NCBI GenBank assembly: GCA_963742585.1
Contig: CAVUMI010000009.1
Location: 1,488,001 to 1,552,000 of the forward strand
Direction: 5' to 3'
From: JACDEA01 sp963742585
GTDB lineage: Bacteria > Actinomycetota > Acidimicrobiia > Acidimicrobiales > JACDEA01
DNA: 64,000 nt
Shown piece by piece: positions 46,108-54,521 of the stretch. A model generated the notes under the pieces. The model was given only the letters and a program-made list of their open reading frames with translations, was not told the origin of the DNA and did not search any database. The position numbers and the translations under genes were made by a program. Within the stretch, counting starts at the first letter, position 1. The number at the start of each line of letters is the position of its first letter.

Positions 46108-47049
46108 TTGGCTGTTACACCCACGCGCGACCCTTGGCACGTGATCGACATCCTCATCGCGAGGGTTGCAGGCTCCCAATGCGGCCTGTTCGACAGAGAC
46201 CAATGGACTAATCAAGGAGGCACAGGCCGACAGCTGATCTGGCGACTCGGCACCGGCGCGCTCACCGATGAAGGACCCGACGTCTTCGGACTTCCGGGTT
46301 GGCCAGAGACTTTCATGCGTGGTGTGTGGAGGGCGCATCTGATCGCCGGCCGACACTCCGTCGCCGCACTCGAGACGGCCGCCGCGCTCCACAAACTTTG
46401 GCCGTTCCCACGAGGGCCGCTGGTGTTCAGCGTTCCGCACGGCGATCACCATCGCCGGACACACGCTGTCGTCCGCCAGCCGCGCGACCTCACGGCGGAT
46501 CAGATCGTCGTCGTGGACGGCATGCGCACGACATCCATCCCACGCACGTTCTGCGATCTCGCGGCGTCCTCCCGTCGAGCGCGTCTCAGTCGCGGGCTCG
46601 AGCAAGCGCACCTCGACGGGAAGGCCAAGATCAATGAAACGGCGGCTCTCTACGAGAGGCTCAGGAAGCCGGGCAAGCCTGGGTTCAGGATGCTGGGCGA
46701 GATCCTGGAGGTGCGCCGCGCCGACTTCTTCATCCCGCCGACCGAGCTCGAGAAGATGTTCCGTCGCCTCTTACGCCGCCACGGACTACCGGAACCGATG
46801 TGGCAAGCACCCCTCCCTTGGGATGCACGGCGGCGGGCCGACGGGCTCTGGATTCCCCAGCACGTGCTACTCGAATTGGACAGCAGGTCGTGGCATGCCC
46901 GGATCGACCAGATGGCGGCGGACCGCAGGCGTGATCGCGAAGCCAAGCGAAATGGGGTGCCGCTCTATCGCTTCACCTACGAAGAGGTGAAGTACGAGAG
47001 CTCGATGGTGGCGCACGAGATGCGGGAGTTGCTCGGCCTGGCTGCCTGA
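46108..47049 (+). CDS. AbiEi-like N-terminal and DUF559/Vsr-like nuclease-fold protein
   Basis: About 300 residues. The N-terminal domain (IDILIARVAGSQCGLFDRDQ) is like the winged-helix start of AbiEi-type antitoxin proteins. The C-terminal domain resembles the PD-(D/E)xK fold of DUF559 (WDARRRADGLWIPQHVLLEL, DSRSWHAR, GVPLYRFTYEEV). Such single genes are widespread in actinobacteria; a role as antitoxin or solitary nuclease is unproven. The start is uncertain: TTG 46108 opens the longest frame, while GTG 46141 (VIDILIARVAG) matches the family start better. Confidence 0.75.
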   Translation: MAVTPTRDPWHVIDILIARVAGSQCGLFDRDQWTNQGGTGRQLIWRLGTGALTDEGPDVFGLPGWPETFMRGVWRAHLIAGRHSVAALETAAALHKLWPFPRGPLVFSVPHGDHHRRTHAVVRQPRDLTADQIVVVDGMRTTSIPRTFCDLAASSRRARLSRGLEQAHLDGKAKINETAALYERLRKPGKPGFRMLGEILEVRRADFFIPPTELEKMFRRLLRRHGLPEPMWQAPLPWDARRRADGLWIPQHVLLELDSRSWHARIDQMAADRRRDREAKRNGVPLYRFTYEEVKYESSMVAHEMRELLGLAA

Positions 47050-47061
47050 CAAGCTGGCGGG

Positions 47062-47724
47062 ATGGATGACGTGGAGGCGCGGGGGCGGCTCGACGCGCGG
47101 CCGGGGGGCGCGAGTGGGATGGAGCCGGGCCTATACGAGCTCGAGCTCGGTGATGAGCGCGACGGAGTTCTGTATGTTCCGGACGCCGACGGGCCGCGGC
47201 CCCTGCTCCTCGTCCTCCACGGGGCAACGATGAACGCCAAGCAGATGCTGCGCCCGGTCCTCGCCGCCGCCGACGAAATGGGCGTCATCCTGCTGGTGCC
47301 GGACTCGCGGGGTCCGACGTGGGACGTTCTCGTCGGCGGTTACGGCCCCGATGTCGAGTTCATCGACGCGGCAATGGCGACGACGTTCGCCCAATGCGCG
47401 GTGATCCCCGACGCGGTCGCCATCGGCGGAATCTCCGACGGTGCGTCCTACGCGCTGTCGCTCGGCGTCGCCAACGGCGACCTGTTCTCCAGCATCGTGG
47501 CGTTCTCGCCCGGGTTCATCGCGCCGCCGGGCGTCGTCGGCCAGCCGCGCATCTTCGTTTCACACGGCACGCACGACCGCATCTTGCCCATCGACGCGTG
47601 CGGTCGACCCATCGTCGCCGGCCTACGCAAGGCCGACTACGACGTGGAGTTCTTGGAGTTCGACGGCGGCCACGAGATGCCGGAGCCCGTCGTGCGGGCC
47701 GGCTTCCAGTGGTTACGCGGCTGA
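47062..47724 (+). CDS. Alpha/beta-hydrolase, PHB-depolymerase/esterase-like
   Basis: 220 residues with the alpha/beta-hydrolase core: oxyanion VLHGATMN at 51-58, nucleophile S125 in GGISDGAS, D172 in HDRILP and H204 in GGHEMP. No signal peptide, so a cytoplasmic esterase or thioesterase. ATG 47062 or 47119 may start it; the second gives MEPGLYELEL with the first beta-strand. Convergent with the thiolase, overlapping by 12 bases. Confidence 0.82.
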   Translation: MDDVEARGRLDARPGGASGMEPGLYELELGDERDGVLYVPDADGPRPLLLVLHGATMNAKQMLRPVLAAADEMGVILLVPDSRGPTWDVLVGGYGPDVEFIDAAMATTFAQCAVIPDAVAIGGISDGASYALSLGVANGDLFSSIVAFSPGFIAPPGVVGQPRIFVSHGTHDRILPIDACGRPIVAGLRKADYDVEFLEFDGGHEMPEPVVRAGFQWLRG

Positions 47725-48918
47725 GGACTCGAGGATGTGTACGCCGCAGGCCGAGCCGAGTCCGATGACGTGGGCCAGGCCGACCTTCGCGCCTGCGATC
47801 TGACGATCGCCGGCCTCACCGCGGAGGTGGTGGCAGACCTCCCAGATGTTCGCAATCCCCGTCGCGGCAATGGGATGGCCCTTCGACTCGAGCCCGCCCG
47901 ACACGTTGACCGGGGTCTTACCGTCACGCCACGAAGCACCGGAGTTGAAGAAGTCGACTGCGCCGCCCTGTTCGCAGAGCATGAGGTTGTCGTAGTGCAC
48001 CAGCTCAGCGGTGGCGAAGCAGTCGTGGAGCTCGACCAGATTGAGATCCTCCGGCCCGATGCCCGCCTGCTCGTAGGCCTGCTTGGCCGCGTTGCGGGTG
48101 AGCGTATTGACGTCGGGCAGGATCTGGCACGCCTCCTCCCACGGGTCGGTGGTGAGCACTGATGCGCTGACCTTGACCGCCCGCTTCTGCTGCTCCTTCG
48201 ACAGGGTCTTGAGCGTGGTCCCGTTGGTGACCACCGCGGCAGCGGCGCCGTCGCAGTTGGCCGAGCACATCGGCCGCGTGTTCGGGTAGGCGATCATGAT
48301 GTCACCCATGATCTCCTCGAGACTCATCTTCTTGGAGTAGGCGGCCAGCGGATTCAGCGTGGAGTGCGCGTGGTTCTTCTCGCTGATCTTGGCGAACAGC
48401 TCGAAGCTCGTACCGCCGTACTTGTGGCCGTACTCCATGCCGACCTGGGCGAACACGCCCGGCATCGTGTCGGTGCCGATGCGGCCGTCGGTGGTGGACA
48501 CCGCGCCGTAGCGACCCTTGGGCTCGTACACCTGCTTGTCGGCCTTGGGCCGCCCGCCGCCTCCCAGGAGCCCGGCACCCGCCAGCTTTTCGACACCTAC
48601 TGCGAGCCCGAAGTCCGACTCGCCGGCCTTCACCGACATGATCGCCGTGCGCAACGCGGTGGCGCCGGTAGCGCACGCGTTCGAGACGTTGTAGACGGGG
48701 ATGCCGGTCTGGCCGATCTGCTTCTGGATTTGCTGACCGACGCCGCCCCCGCCCATCAGATTGCCGGCCGCCAGCACGCCCATCTGCTTCATGGTGACGC
48801 CGCCATCGGCCAGCGCCGCACGCGCCGCTTCCGAGGCGAGGTCGACGATGTCCTTGTCGGGGTGCTTCCCGAACTTCGTCATATGGATACCGAGGATGTA
48901 GATGTCGTCGTTTGCCAC
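47713..48918 (-). CDS. SCP-x-type thiolase (partner of DUF35 protein)
   Basis: 401-residue thiolase: nucleophile C82 in SNACATGATALR, ELHDCFATAELVHYD and ESKGHPIAATG. The DUF35 gene lies 10 bases upstream. Such pairs form heteromeric thiolase or aldolase-like complexes in steroid side-chain and fatty-acyl degradation. Here the Gly-rich segment at about 115-120 (LLGGGGRPK) is a subfamily feature. Likely thiolytic or retro-aldol cleavage of an acyl-CoA; exact substrate unknown. Confidence 0.9.
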   Translation of the reverse strand: MANDDIYILGIHMTKFGKHPDKDIVDLASEAARAALADGGVTMKQMGVLAAGNLMGGGGVGQQIQKQIGQTGIPVYNVSNACATGATALRTAIMSVKAGESDFGLAVGVEKLAGAGLLGGGGRPKADKQVYEPKGRYGAVSTTDGRIGTDTMPGVFAQVGMEYGHKYGGTSFELFAKISEKNHAHSTLNPLAAYSKKMSLEEIMGDIMIAYPNTRPMCSANCDGAAAAVVTNGTTLKTLSKEQQKRAVKVSASVLTTDPWEEACQILPDVNTLTRNAAKQAYEQAGIGPEDLNLVELHDCFATAELVHYDNLMLCEQGGAVDFFNSGASWRDGKTPVNVSGGLESKGHPIAATGIANIWEVCHHLRGEAGDRQIAGAKVGLAHVIGLGSACGVHILESSAA

Positions 48919-48928
48919 GTCAGGTCTC

Positions 48929-49321
48929 CTAGGTAGGTTCGAAACCGAAGGCGATCGCCTCGGTGCCGTCGTCGTCGGTGCCGATCGGATAGGTGGTCAG
49001 CTTCACCTTCATACCGAGCGATACGTGGTCCGGATCGGGCTCGGTATTGATCACGTTGCCCCGAACCGTCGTGCCGTCGCAGTCGATCACCGCGGCGACG
49101 AACGGCACCGTTACGCCCGGTGCCGCCATCGACACGATCGTGAACGCCCGAACCTCGCCCGTCGTCGCGATGCCCACGTCCTTGAACTCGGTGCCTTCGC
49201 AGGAAGCGCAGGCATTACGCCGGTCGAAGAAGCGCGCACCGCATCCGGTGCATTCATGGGCTTGGAGATGTGGGTCATCGCCCAGCACCAAGTAGTCGAC
49301 CAACGGGACTTGCTTTGACAT
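48929..49321 (-). CDS. DUF35 OB-fold protein with zinc ribbon
   Basis: 130 residues: zinc ribbon C24-x2-C27 and C38-x2-C41 (HECTGCGARF, ACASCEG), then an OB domain. DUF35 subunits bind acyl-CoA and partner with SCP-x-type thiolases, here the adjacent gene. ATG 49321 has a strong ribosome-binding site GGAGGGG. Confidence 0.9.
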   Translation of the reverse strand: MSKQVPLVDYLVLGDDPHLQAHECTGCGARFFDRRNACASCEGTEFKDVGIATTGEVRAFTIVSMAAPGVTVPFVAAVIDCDGTTVRGNVINTEPDPDHVSLGMKVKLTTYPIGTDDDGTEAIAFGFEPT

Positions 49322-49388
49322 CGGCCCCTCCTGCTCGCGGCTGCCTACGCACAATCTATGCCGACCACCGACCCGTACGCTGTGGCCG

Positions 49389-49450
49389 ATGCCGGACAAG
49401 GCCGATGCATTGGTCGGCGCCACCGCGGCCCTGGGCGCGGGAGCGCCGGG
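49389..49450 (+). pseudogene. Possible 5' remnant of a gene truncated by the SDR gene
   Basis: A -10 box TACGCT (49376-49381) lies 7 bases before an ATG that opens MPDKADALVGATAALGAGAP, a normal-looking protein start. About 20 codons later the frame runs into the 3' end of the converging SDR gene. It could be the stump of a deleted gene or a chance frame; no family is recognised. Confidence 0.25.
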
Positions 49451-50236
49451 CTACGTGTTCTGTGCCGTCATTCCACCGTCGACGGGGATGACGACGCCGT
49501 TGGTGAACGAGGCGGCGGGGAGGACGAGCGAGAGGGTCATGTGCGCGACTTCTTCGGGCTCGCCGTAGCGGCGGAGCGGTACGCGCCGGCGCGCGAACTT
49601 GGACTTGGCGTCATCGGGGATGCCCGCGGTCATCCCGGTCTTGATGGGTCCGGGGCAGATGCAGTTGAAGGTCACTCCGGTGCGCCCAAGCTCCACCGCG
49701 AGGCCTTTGGTGAGACCGATCACGCCGTGCTTGGCGGCGACATACGGCGAGTTGGCCGCCGTGGCACCCAACCCTTCGGTCGATGCGATGTTCACTACGC
49801 GGCCATCGCCGTTGCGCTGTAAGTCGGCGAGACACGCCTGGATGAGCAACACGTGCGCGGTGAGATCGACGTCGAACGTGCGGCTCCATGCGTCGAGGTA
49901 GGAGGGCGTCGGCGGGTCAAACGGCGCAGGAAGCGCGATCCCTGCATTGTTCACGAGGATGTCGATCGGACCGAGCGCGTCGCGGATCTCGCCGACGACT
50001 CGCTCCACGGCAGCCTGATCGGACACATCGAGCACCCAGCCCTGCGCGCTGCCGCCCGCGGCGGTGATCTCGTTGACCACCGCCTGCACGCGGTCGTGCC
50101 CGAGATCGACCACCGCGACTGTGGCGCCCTCGTCGGCGAAAAGGTGGGCGGTCGCCCGTCCCATGCCACTCGCGGCGCCAGTCACGATGGCGACCCGGCC
50201 CGCGATGGACCGATTTCCGGTAGTCAGCCTCGTCAT
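49451..50236 (-). CDS. Classical short-chain dehydrogenase/reductase
   Basis: 261 residues with cofactor motif VTGAASGMGRATA (TGxxxGxG), D in the second strand favouring NAD (VAVVDLG), LVNNAGIA, catalytic Ser in NIASTEG and YVAAKHG (YxxxK). ICPGPIKTGM follows. Oxidoreductase of an alcohol/ketone; often 3-hydroxyacyl-CoA-like in such clusters. Overlaps the MFS gene stop as ATGA. Confidence 0.92.
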   Translation of the reverse strand: MTRLTTGNRSIAGRVAIVTGAASGMGRATAHLFADEGATVAVVDLGHDRVQAVVNEITAAGGSAQGWVLDVSDQAAVERVVGEIRDALGPIDILVNNAGIALPAPFDPPTPSYLDAWSRTFDVDLTAHVLLIQACLADLQRNGDGRVVNIASTEGLGATAANSPYVAAKHGVIGLTKGLAVELGRTGVTFNCICPGPIKTGMTAGIPDDAKSKFARRRVPLRRYGEPEEVAHMTLSLVLPAASFTNGVVIPVDGGMTAQNT

Positions 50237-51738
50237 GGTGATCTCCTCTGAACTTGCTCGAGCGAGTAGGCGTGGACGGCGGCGATGTCGTCAAGCACAA
50301 ACCTCGACGCCGAGGCGAGGATGAAGCCGGCGGCGAGTGCCACTGGAACGAGCACGAGCATGCTGGCCTGGATACCGACAGAGTCGGAGACCGCACCGAT
50401 GACCGGCAGAAACACAGCGATTCCGGGAATGGCAAACACCGAAATCGTCGAGAACGACGCCGACCGCACCCGCGGTGGCGCGACGATCGAGAGCATGGCG
50501 AAGAAGGCGGGGGCGAGCGTGCCGATCGACGCCGCCAGCAGCGCATGCATCGCGATCGCGATCGCCACGTGCGGTGCGTAGGCCAGACCCACTAGCAGCA
50601 CGCCATCGATGATGCCGACCACCGCGACGAACCGGAGCAGAAACCCGGGATCGCGCATCGCGATATTGGCGACCCAGGGCATCGCCAGGAACACGCCGGC
50701 CACCTGGAGCGGCTCGATGCCGGCGGCGATGGCTCCGCGTTCGGCGCTGTTGAGCCCGAAGACGTCCTCATAGACCAGCGAGAGGAGGTTGGGGATCCCG
50801 AACAGTGCGATCCCGAGGAACGGCACGGCACACCAGATCCGGCGCATTGTCCGCACGCTGTAGAGCACGCGCATGGTCGCCCAGACACGCTCGGGAGCAT
50901 CGGCCTGCTGCGCGGCTTCTGCGTCGGCACCGGCAGCCAGCCGCTCATGCATTCCCCGGACCGGTTCGCGAAGGCGAAGTGCGAGGATCACGAACACGAT
51001 CGTCGGCACGGCAAAAACGAAAAACGGCACACGCCAGCCGAAGTACAGCGCGAGCACACCGGCCAGCAACGGGCCGAGAATCTGACCGACGGAGTTCGCC
51101 TGTCGGTGCGCGGAAAAAACCTTCACCCGTGCCTCTGGCGGATACCAGTCCGACAGCAACGAGGAGTGCGTCGGCGTGACAACTGCACGGCCGCCGCCGG
51201 CACCGATCCGCATAGCAACCAGCATCGGGACCGACACCGCCAAGCCAGTCCCCACCGAGAAGAGGGCCCAGATCGCCGCACCGGTGGTAGCGATCCGGAC
51301 CCGATTTCGACGATCGCAATAGAACGACAACGGGACCTCGATGAGGATCACCGCGATCGTTGTCGCCGACACGATTCGCAGCGCGCCCTCGTTGCTGAGC
51401 CCGAAGTGGTCACGAATGTCGGGCAGGAGGACGGCAAAGCCGGCGCGATCGAGTTCGTCCACCGCGTTGAGCCCGAACATGACAATGAGCGGGAAAATCG
51501 GGGCGCCCAGCGTGATGGCCGAGGGACGCCACTGCTCGCGCCACCGCCGCAGCCGCTCGATCACTGTGCTTGCTCGATCGCCTTCCGGCTTCGCCTCCGG
51601 CTCACTCTGAATCTTTCGATCGCCTTCCGGCTTCGCCTCCGGCTCACTCTGAATCTTTCGATCGCCTTCCGGCTTCGCCTCCGGCTCACTCTGATTAATC
51701 TTTCGATCGCCTTCCGGCTTCGCCTCCGGCTCACTCAT
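50233..51738 (-). CDS. MFS transporter with a fourfold SEPEAKPEGDR repeat at its N-terminus
   Basis: 501 residues. The first 55 or so form a repeat: MSEPEAKPEGDRK and three further copies of SEPEAKPEGDR separated by KINQ or KIQ. A 12-helix MFS domain follows, of the same Spinster-like group as the MFS half of the fusion at 5607-7682 (FYCDRRNRVRIA, GGRAVVTPTHSSLLSDWYPP). ATG 51738 overlaps the upstream SDR stop, and its own stop overlaps the next SDR, so the three genes form one operon. Substrate unknown. The acidic-basic repeat is predicted cytosolic and disordered. Confidence 0.87.
   Translation of the reverse strand: MSEPEAKPEGDRKINQSEPEAKPEGDRKIQSEPEAKPEGDRKIQSEPEAKPEGDRASTVIERLRRWREQWRPSAITLGAPIFPLIVMFGLNAVDELDRAGFAVLLPDIRDHFGLSNEGALRIVSATTIAVILIEVPLSFYCDRRNRVRIATTGAAIWALFSVGTGLAVSVPMLVAMRIGAGGGRAVVTPTHSSLLSDWYPPEARVKVFSAHRQANSVGQILGPLLAGVLALYFGWRVPFFVFAVPTIVFVILALRLREPVRGMHERLAAGADAEAAQQADAPERVWATMRVLYSVRTMRRIWCAVPFLGIALFGIPNLLSLVYEDVFGLNSAERGAIAAGIEPLQVAGVFLAMPWVANIAMRDPGFLLRFVAVVGIIDGVLLVGLAYAPHVAIAIAMHALLAASIGTLAPAFFAMLSIVAPPRVRSASFSTISVFAIPGIAVFLPVIGAVSDSVGIQASMLVLVPVALAAGFILASASRFVLDDIAAVHAYSLEQVQRRSP
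51575..51735 (-). repeat. Four tandem copies of a 32-bp repeat (period 42, 42, 45)
   Basis: Copies begin at 51575, 51617, 51659 and 51704. Units are identical by eye; spacers are 10, 10 and 13 bases, the last carrying three extra bases, so the frame is kept. Each contains GGCTTCGCC, a minimal hairpin. A fifth copy is at 7648-7679. Confidence 0.9.
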
Positions 51739-52637
51739 GGCATCGACGCCCAGACATCGGGTTGCGAGCCGTCGATGTCGGTGAAGCCGTATTCGAGGGC
51801 GAGCTGACCGGCGCTGACCGAGCCCTGGTTCCATCGGGCCCGGTCGGGATCTGACGCCAGCGCCACCACCGCGCGTCCGACGTAGCGAGGCGACTCGGAG
51901 TGCGCGAAGTCAGGTGGTGCCGTACGTCCGGGGGCGTCGCGCCAGTTTTCTTCGGTCACGCCGAAGGTCTCCAGCATCATTTCCGAGCGGAGCCAGCCGG
52001 GCGTGATGGCCAGTGCCGTCGCGCCGTGCGGCGCGAGCTCATGGCCCTGGGAAAACGCCAGGCGATTCACGGCAACCTTGGCCAGGTCGTAGAACACCGA
52101 GATCCGGTAGTGCGAAGCGTTGTATTCGAGGGTTCCGTCTGTGACCTCCACGAGGAGGCCCCCCGGCCTGTCGATGAGCAGCGGCAGCAGGTAATGGGAC
52201 GTGATGACGTGGGTTTCGATAGCGAGTCGCAGAATCCGCAGCCCCTTGTCCAGATCGTGCTCCCACACCGGAGTGTTCCAGTCCGCCGGACCACCTTTGA
52301 GCACCTCGGCGCCCCAGATGTCGTTCACCAGCACGTCGATGTGACCGTGGTCGCTGCGGATCCGCTCGGCCAGTCGTTCCACCTGATCCGGCTCGAGGTG
52401 GTCAGTCACTGCGGGAACACCGATGCCACCCAGTTGCGTAACCAACTCGGCGGTCTCCTCGATGGTCTCAGCCCGGTCATATTCGGACCGGCGCGTTGTT
52501 GTGCTGCGACCGGTACAGATCACCGTCGCGCCCGCTTCGCCCAGCGCCCCTGCGATGCCACGCCCGGCGCCCCGCGTCGCACCGGCAACAACAGCGACCC
52601 GACCCCGAAGCGCGTCTCTGTCCGGTGACCAGGTCAT
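51735..52637 (-). CDS. SDR-family oxidoreductase (extended C-terminus)
   Basis: 300 residues: cofactor motif VAGATRGAGRGIA, a basic residue after the second strand (ICTGRSTTTRR) suggesting NADP, LVNDIWGAE in place of NNAG and YDLAKVAVNR as the catalytic YxxxK. The substituted NNAG motif and the tail EYGFTDIDGSQPDV are features of a less common SDR branch. Substrate unknown. First gene of the SDR-MFS-SDR operon. Confidence 0.87.
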   Translation of the reverse strand: MTWSPDRDALRGRVAVVAGATRGAGRGIAGALGEAGATVICTGRSTTTRRSEYDRAETIEETAELVTQLGGIGVPAVTDHLEPDQVERLAERIRSDHGHIDVLVNDIWGAEVLKGGPADWNTPVWEHDLDKGLRILRLAIETHVITSHYLLPLLIDRPGGLLVEVTDGTLEYNASHYRISVFYDLAKVAVNRLAFSQGHELAPHGATALAITPGWLRSEMMLETFGVTEENWRDAPGRTAPPDFAHSESPRYVGRAVVALASDPDRARWNQGSVSAGQLALEYGFTDIDGSQPDVWASMP

Positions 52638-52724
52638 CGCTTGTCATGCTGCCAGCCCGGGATGACGGCCGCGGGCACCAGCGACGCGGACGCGAGTTTC
52701 GACGACCGTCGACGAACTGCTCGG

Positions 52725-54521
52725 TCACTCGACGCGGTAGGCCCGCGCCTGCAGACGATAGAGCTCCGCGTAGAGGCCATCGGCGGCTACGAGCTCATCG
52801 TGACTGCCGGTCTCGGCGATGCGGCCCTGCGTCACGACCACAATGAGGTCAGCCATGCGCACGGTGGAGAAGCGATGGCTGATGAGCAGCGTGATGCCGC
52901 CGGTGGTCCGGGCTACCTCGTCGGCGGCCCCGGCGAAACGTTCGAAGAGAGCGTGTTCAGTGGGTGCGTCGAGACTGGCGGTGGGTTCATCGAGGACAAG
53001 AAGCAGTGGTGCGTCGCGCAACATCGCTCGGCCCAGTGCGATCTTCTGCCACTGGCCGACCGAAAGCTCCACGCCGTCGAACTGGCGCCCCAGCTGGGTG
53101 TCCAACTGGTCCGGAAGCTGCGCGAGAACATCGCCGGCCACAGCGTGATCGAGTGCGGCGAGCAACCGCTGGTCACTCATCTCGGAGAATACATCGCCGG
53201 CCCCGACCGACTGACGCGCCGGCAACTCGAAGCGAACGAAGTCCTGGAAGCCAGCAGAGAGTCGGCGTCGCCAGCTCTCGATCGGGAAGCTGCGCACGTC
53301 GACGCCGTCGAGGAGGATGCGGCCGTCGGTCGGTTCGTACATCCGGGCCAGGAGCTTTACGAGCGTGGTCTTGCCCGACCCGTTCTCGCCCACGATGGCA
53401 ACGGTCGATCCCGCCGGCAGGAACAAGTCGACGTCGCGTAGAACGCGTCGGGTCGAACCGGGGTAGGCAAAGCCGACGTGGTCGAGAAGGATCCCTTCGC
53501 GGACGACGTCGGGCGGATCGACGGCGTTGGCGAGCGCGAACTTGGCGTGGGCCGCGGCGGCATAGTCGGTGAACCACACGAGCCGGCGAACGGCTCGGAG
53601 TGAGCGAGAGAACCACGCCACGTTGAACGCCATCTCCGCGAGCTGCGAGTTGAGCTGCGCGCCGAGTGTCAGCACGAGGACCACTGAGCCCGCAGTGACC
53701 TGGCCGGTCCGGGCGGCGGCGATCGTCCAGTACAGGGCCAGCGCGTAGCCCCCGGCGAAAAGCGCCCAGCACGCGCCGATCCTGACGACGTTGCCGATGG
53801 ACTGTTGGGTGCGCCGGCTCTCCACGCCGCTGAACACGTCATCGCGACGGCGAAGGAGTTCATCGCCCAGTCCATAGACACGAACCTCTTTCGCGGGACC
53901 GGGCTCGGTGGCGAGCGCGAAGAGGTGGCGGAGCACGCGGCCGTCCTCGGCAAACCGATCGGCAAGCGCGATGCTCCGATTCTCCGCACGGCCGGTCGCT
54001 ACCGCGACGGGTAACCCGAGAAGTGGGAGCAGGGCCAGGACTGGGTTCACACCCGCGAACAGGACCACGACCGTGAGCGCCTGGAGGATGGAGGCCGTCG
54101 ACCACGAGATCGGATTGAACGGGTTGGCCAGATACGGCCGCTCCGTGCGGAGCCGCTCGACGGCGTCGAGGTATTCGGGGAGCTCGTGGTGCTCGACGCC
54201 GGGTATGCCAGCGGTCAGGCCCATGAGATGGGTGTCGAGGTACAGCTGGGTGTGCTCGCGCAGCCGCATCCGCACATTGAGGGAGGCCCAGGCCAGGAGG
54301 CGATTGGCGGCGCTGGCCGCGACGATGACGGCCACACCCACGATGGCCCGGCTGCGGTCCTGACCAACGATGCCGTCGGTGATGATCTTGAGACCGAGCG
54401 CGCGAATCGGCAGGACCACGAATTGTCCGCTGGCGGTGAAGGCGGCGGCGACGGACCGGACCGGGTCGGCCCGCCACGAGATCGACAGCATGAGGCGGAC
54501 ACCGCGCACCGCCTCATGCAT
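52725..54521 (-). CDS. ABC exporter, half-transporter with fused membrane and ATPase domains (second of pair)
   Basis: 598 residues: six-helix membrane domain (about 20-310), then an ATPase with Walker A GENGSGKTT, Q-loop AGFQDFVRFEL, signature VELSVGQWQKIA (LSVGQ instead of LSGGQ), Walker B LLLVLDEPTASLD and switch His in LLISHRFSTV. Type and length match heterodimeric exporters found with peptide natural products. There is no N-terminal C39 peptidase domain. It overlaps its partner by 8 bases, so the two should form a heterodimer with one degenerate ATPase signature. Cargo not known; the divergent GG-leader peptides are candidates. Confidence 0.9.
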   Translation of the reverse strand: MHEAVRGVRLMLSISWRADPVRSVAAAFTASGQFVVLPIRALGLKIITDGIVGQDRSRAIVGVAVIVAASAANRLLAWASLNVRMRLREHTQLYLDTHLMGLTAGIPGVEHHELPEYLDAVERLRTERPYLANPFNPISWSTASILQALTVVVLFAGVNPVLALLPLLGLPVAVATGRAENRSIALADRFAEDGRVLRHLFALATEPGPAKEVRVYGLGDELLRRRDDVFSGVESRRTQQSIGNVVRIGACWALFAGGYALALYWTIAAARTGQVTAGSVVLVLTLGAQLNSQLAEMAFNVAWFSRSLRAVRRLVWFTDYAAAAHAKFALANAVDPPDVVREGILLDHVGFAYPGSTRRVLRDVDLFLPAGSTVAIVGENGSGKTTLVKLLARMYEPTDGRILLDGVDVRSFPIESWRRRLSAGFQDFVRFELPARQSVGAGDVFSEMSDQRLLAALDHAVAGDVLAQLPDQLDTQLGRQFDGVELSVGQWQKIALGRAMLRDAPLLLVLDEPTASLDAPTEHALFERFAGAADEVARTTGGITLLISHRFSTVRMADLIVVVTQGRIAETGSHDELVAADGLYAELYRLQARAYRVE

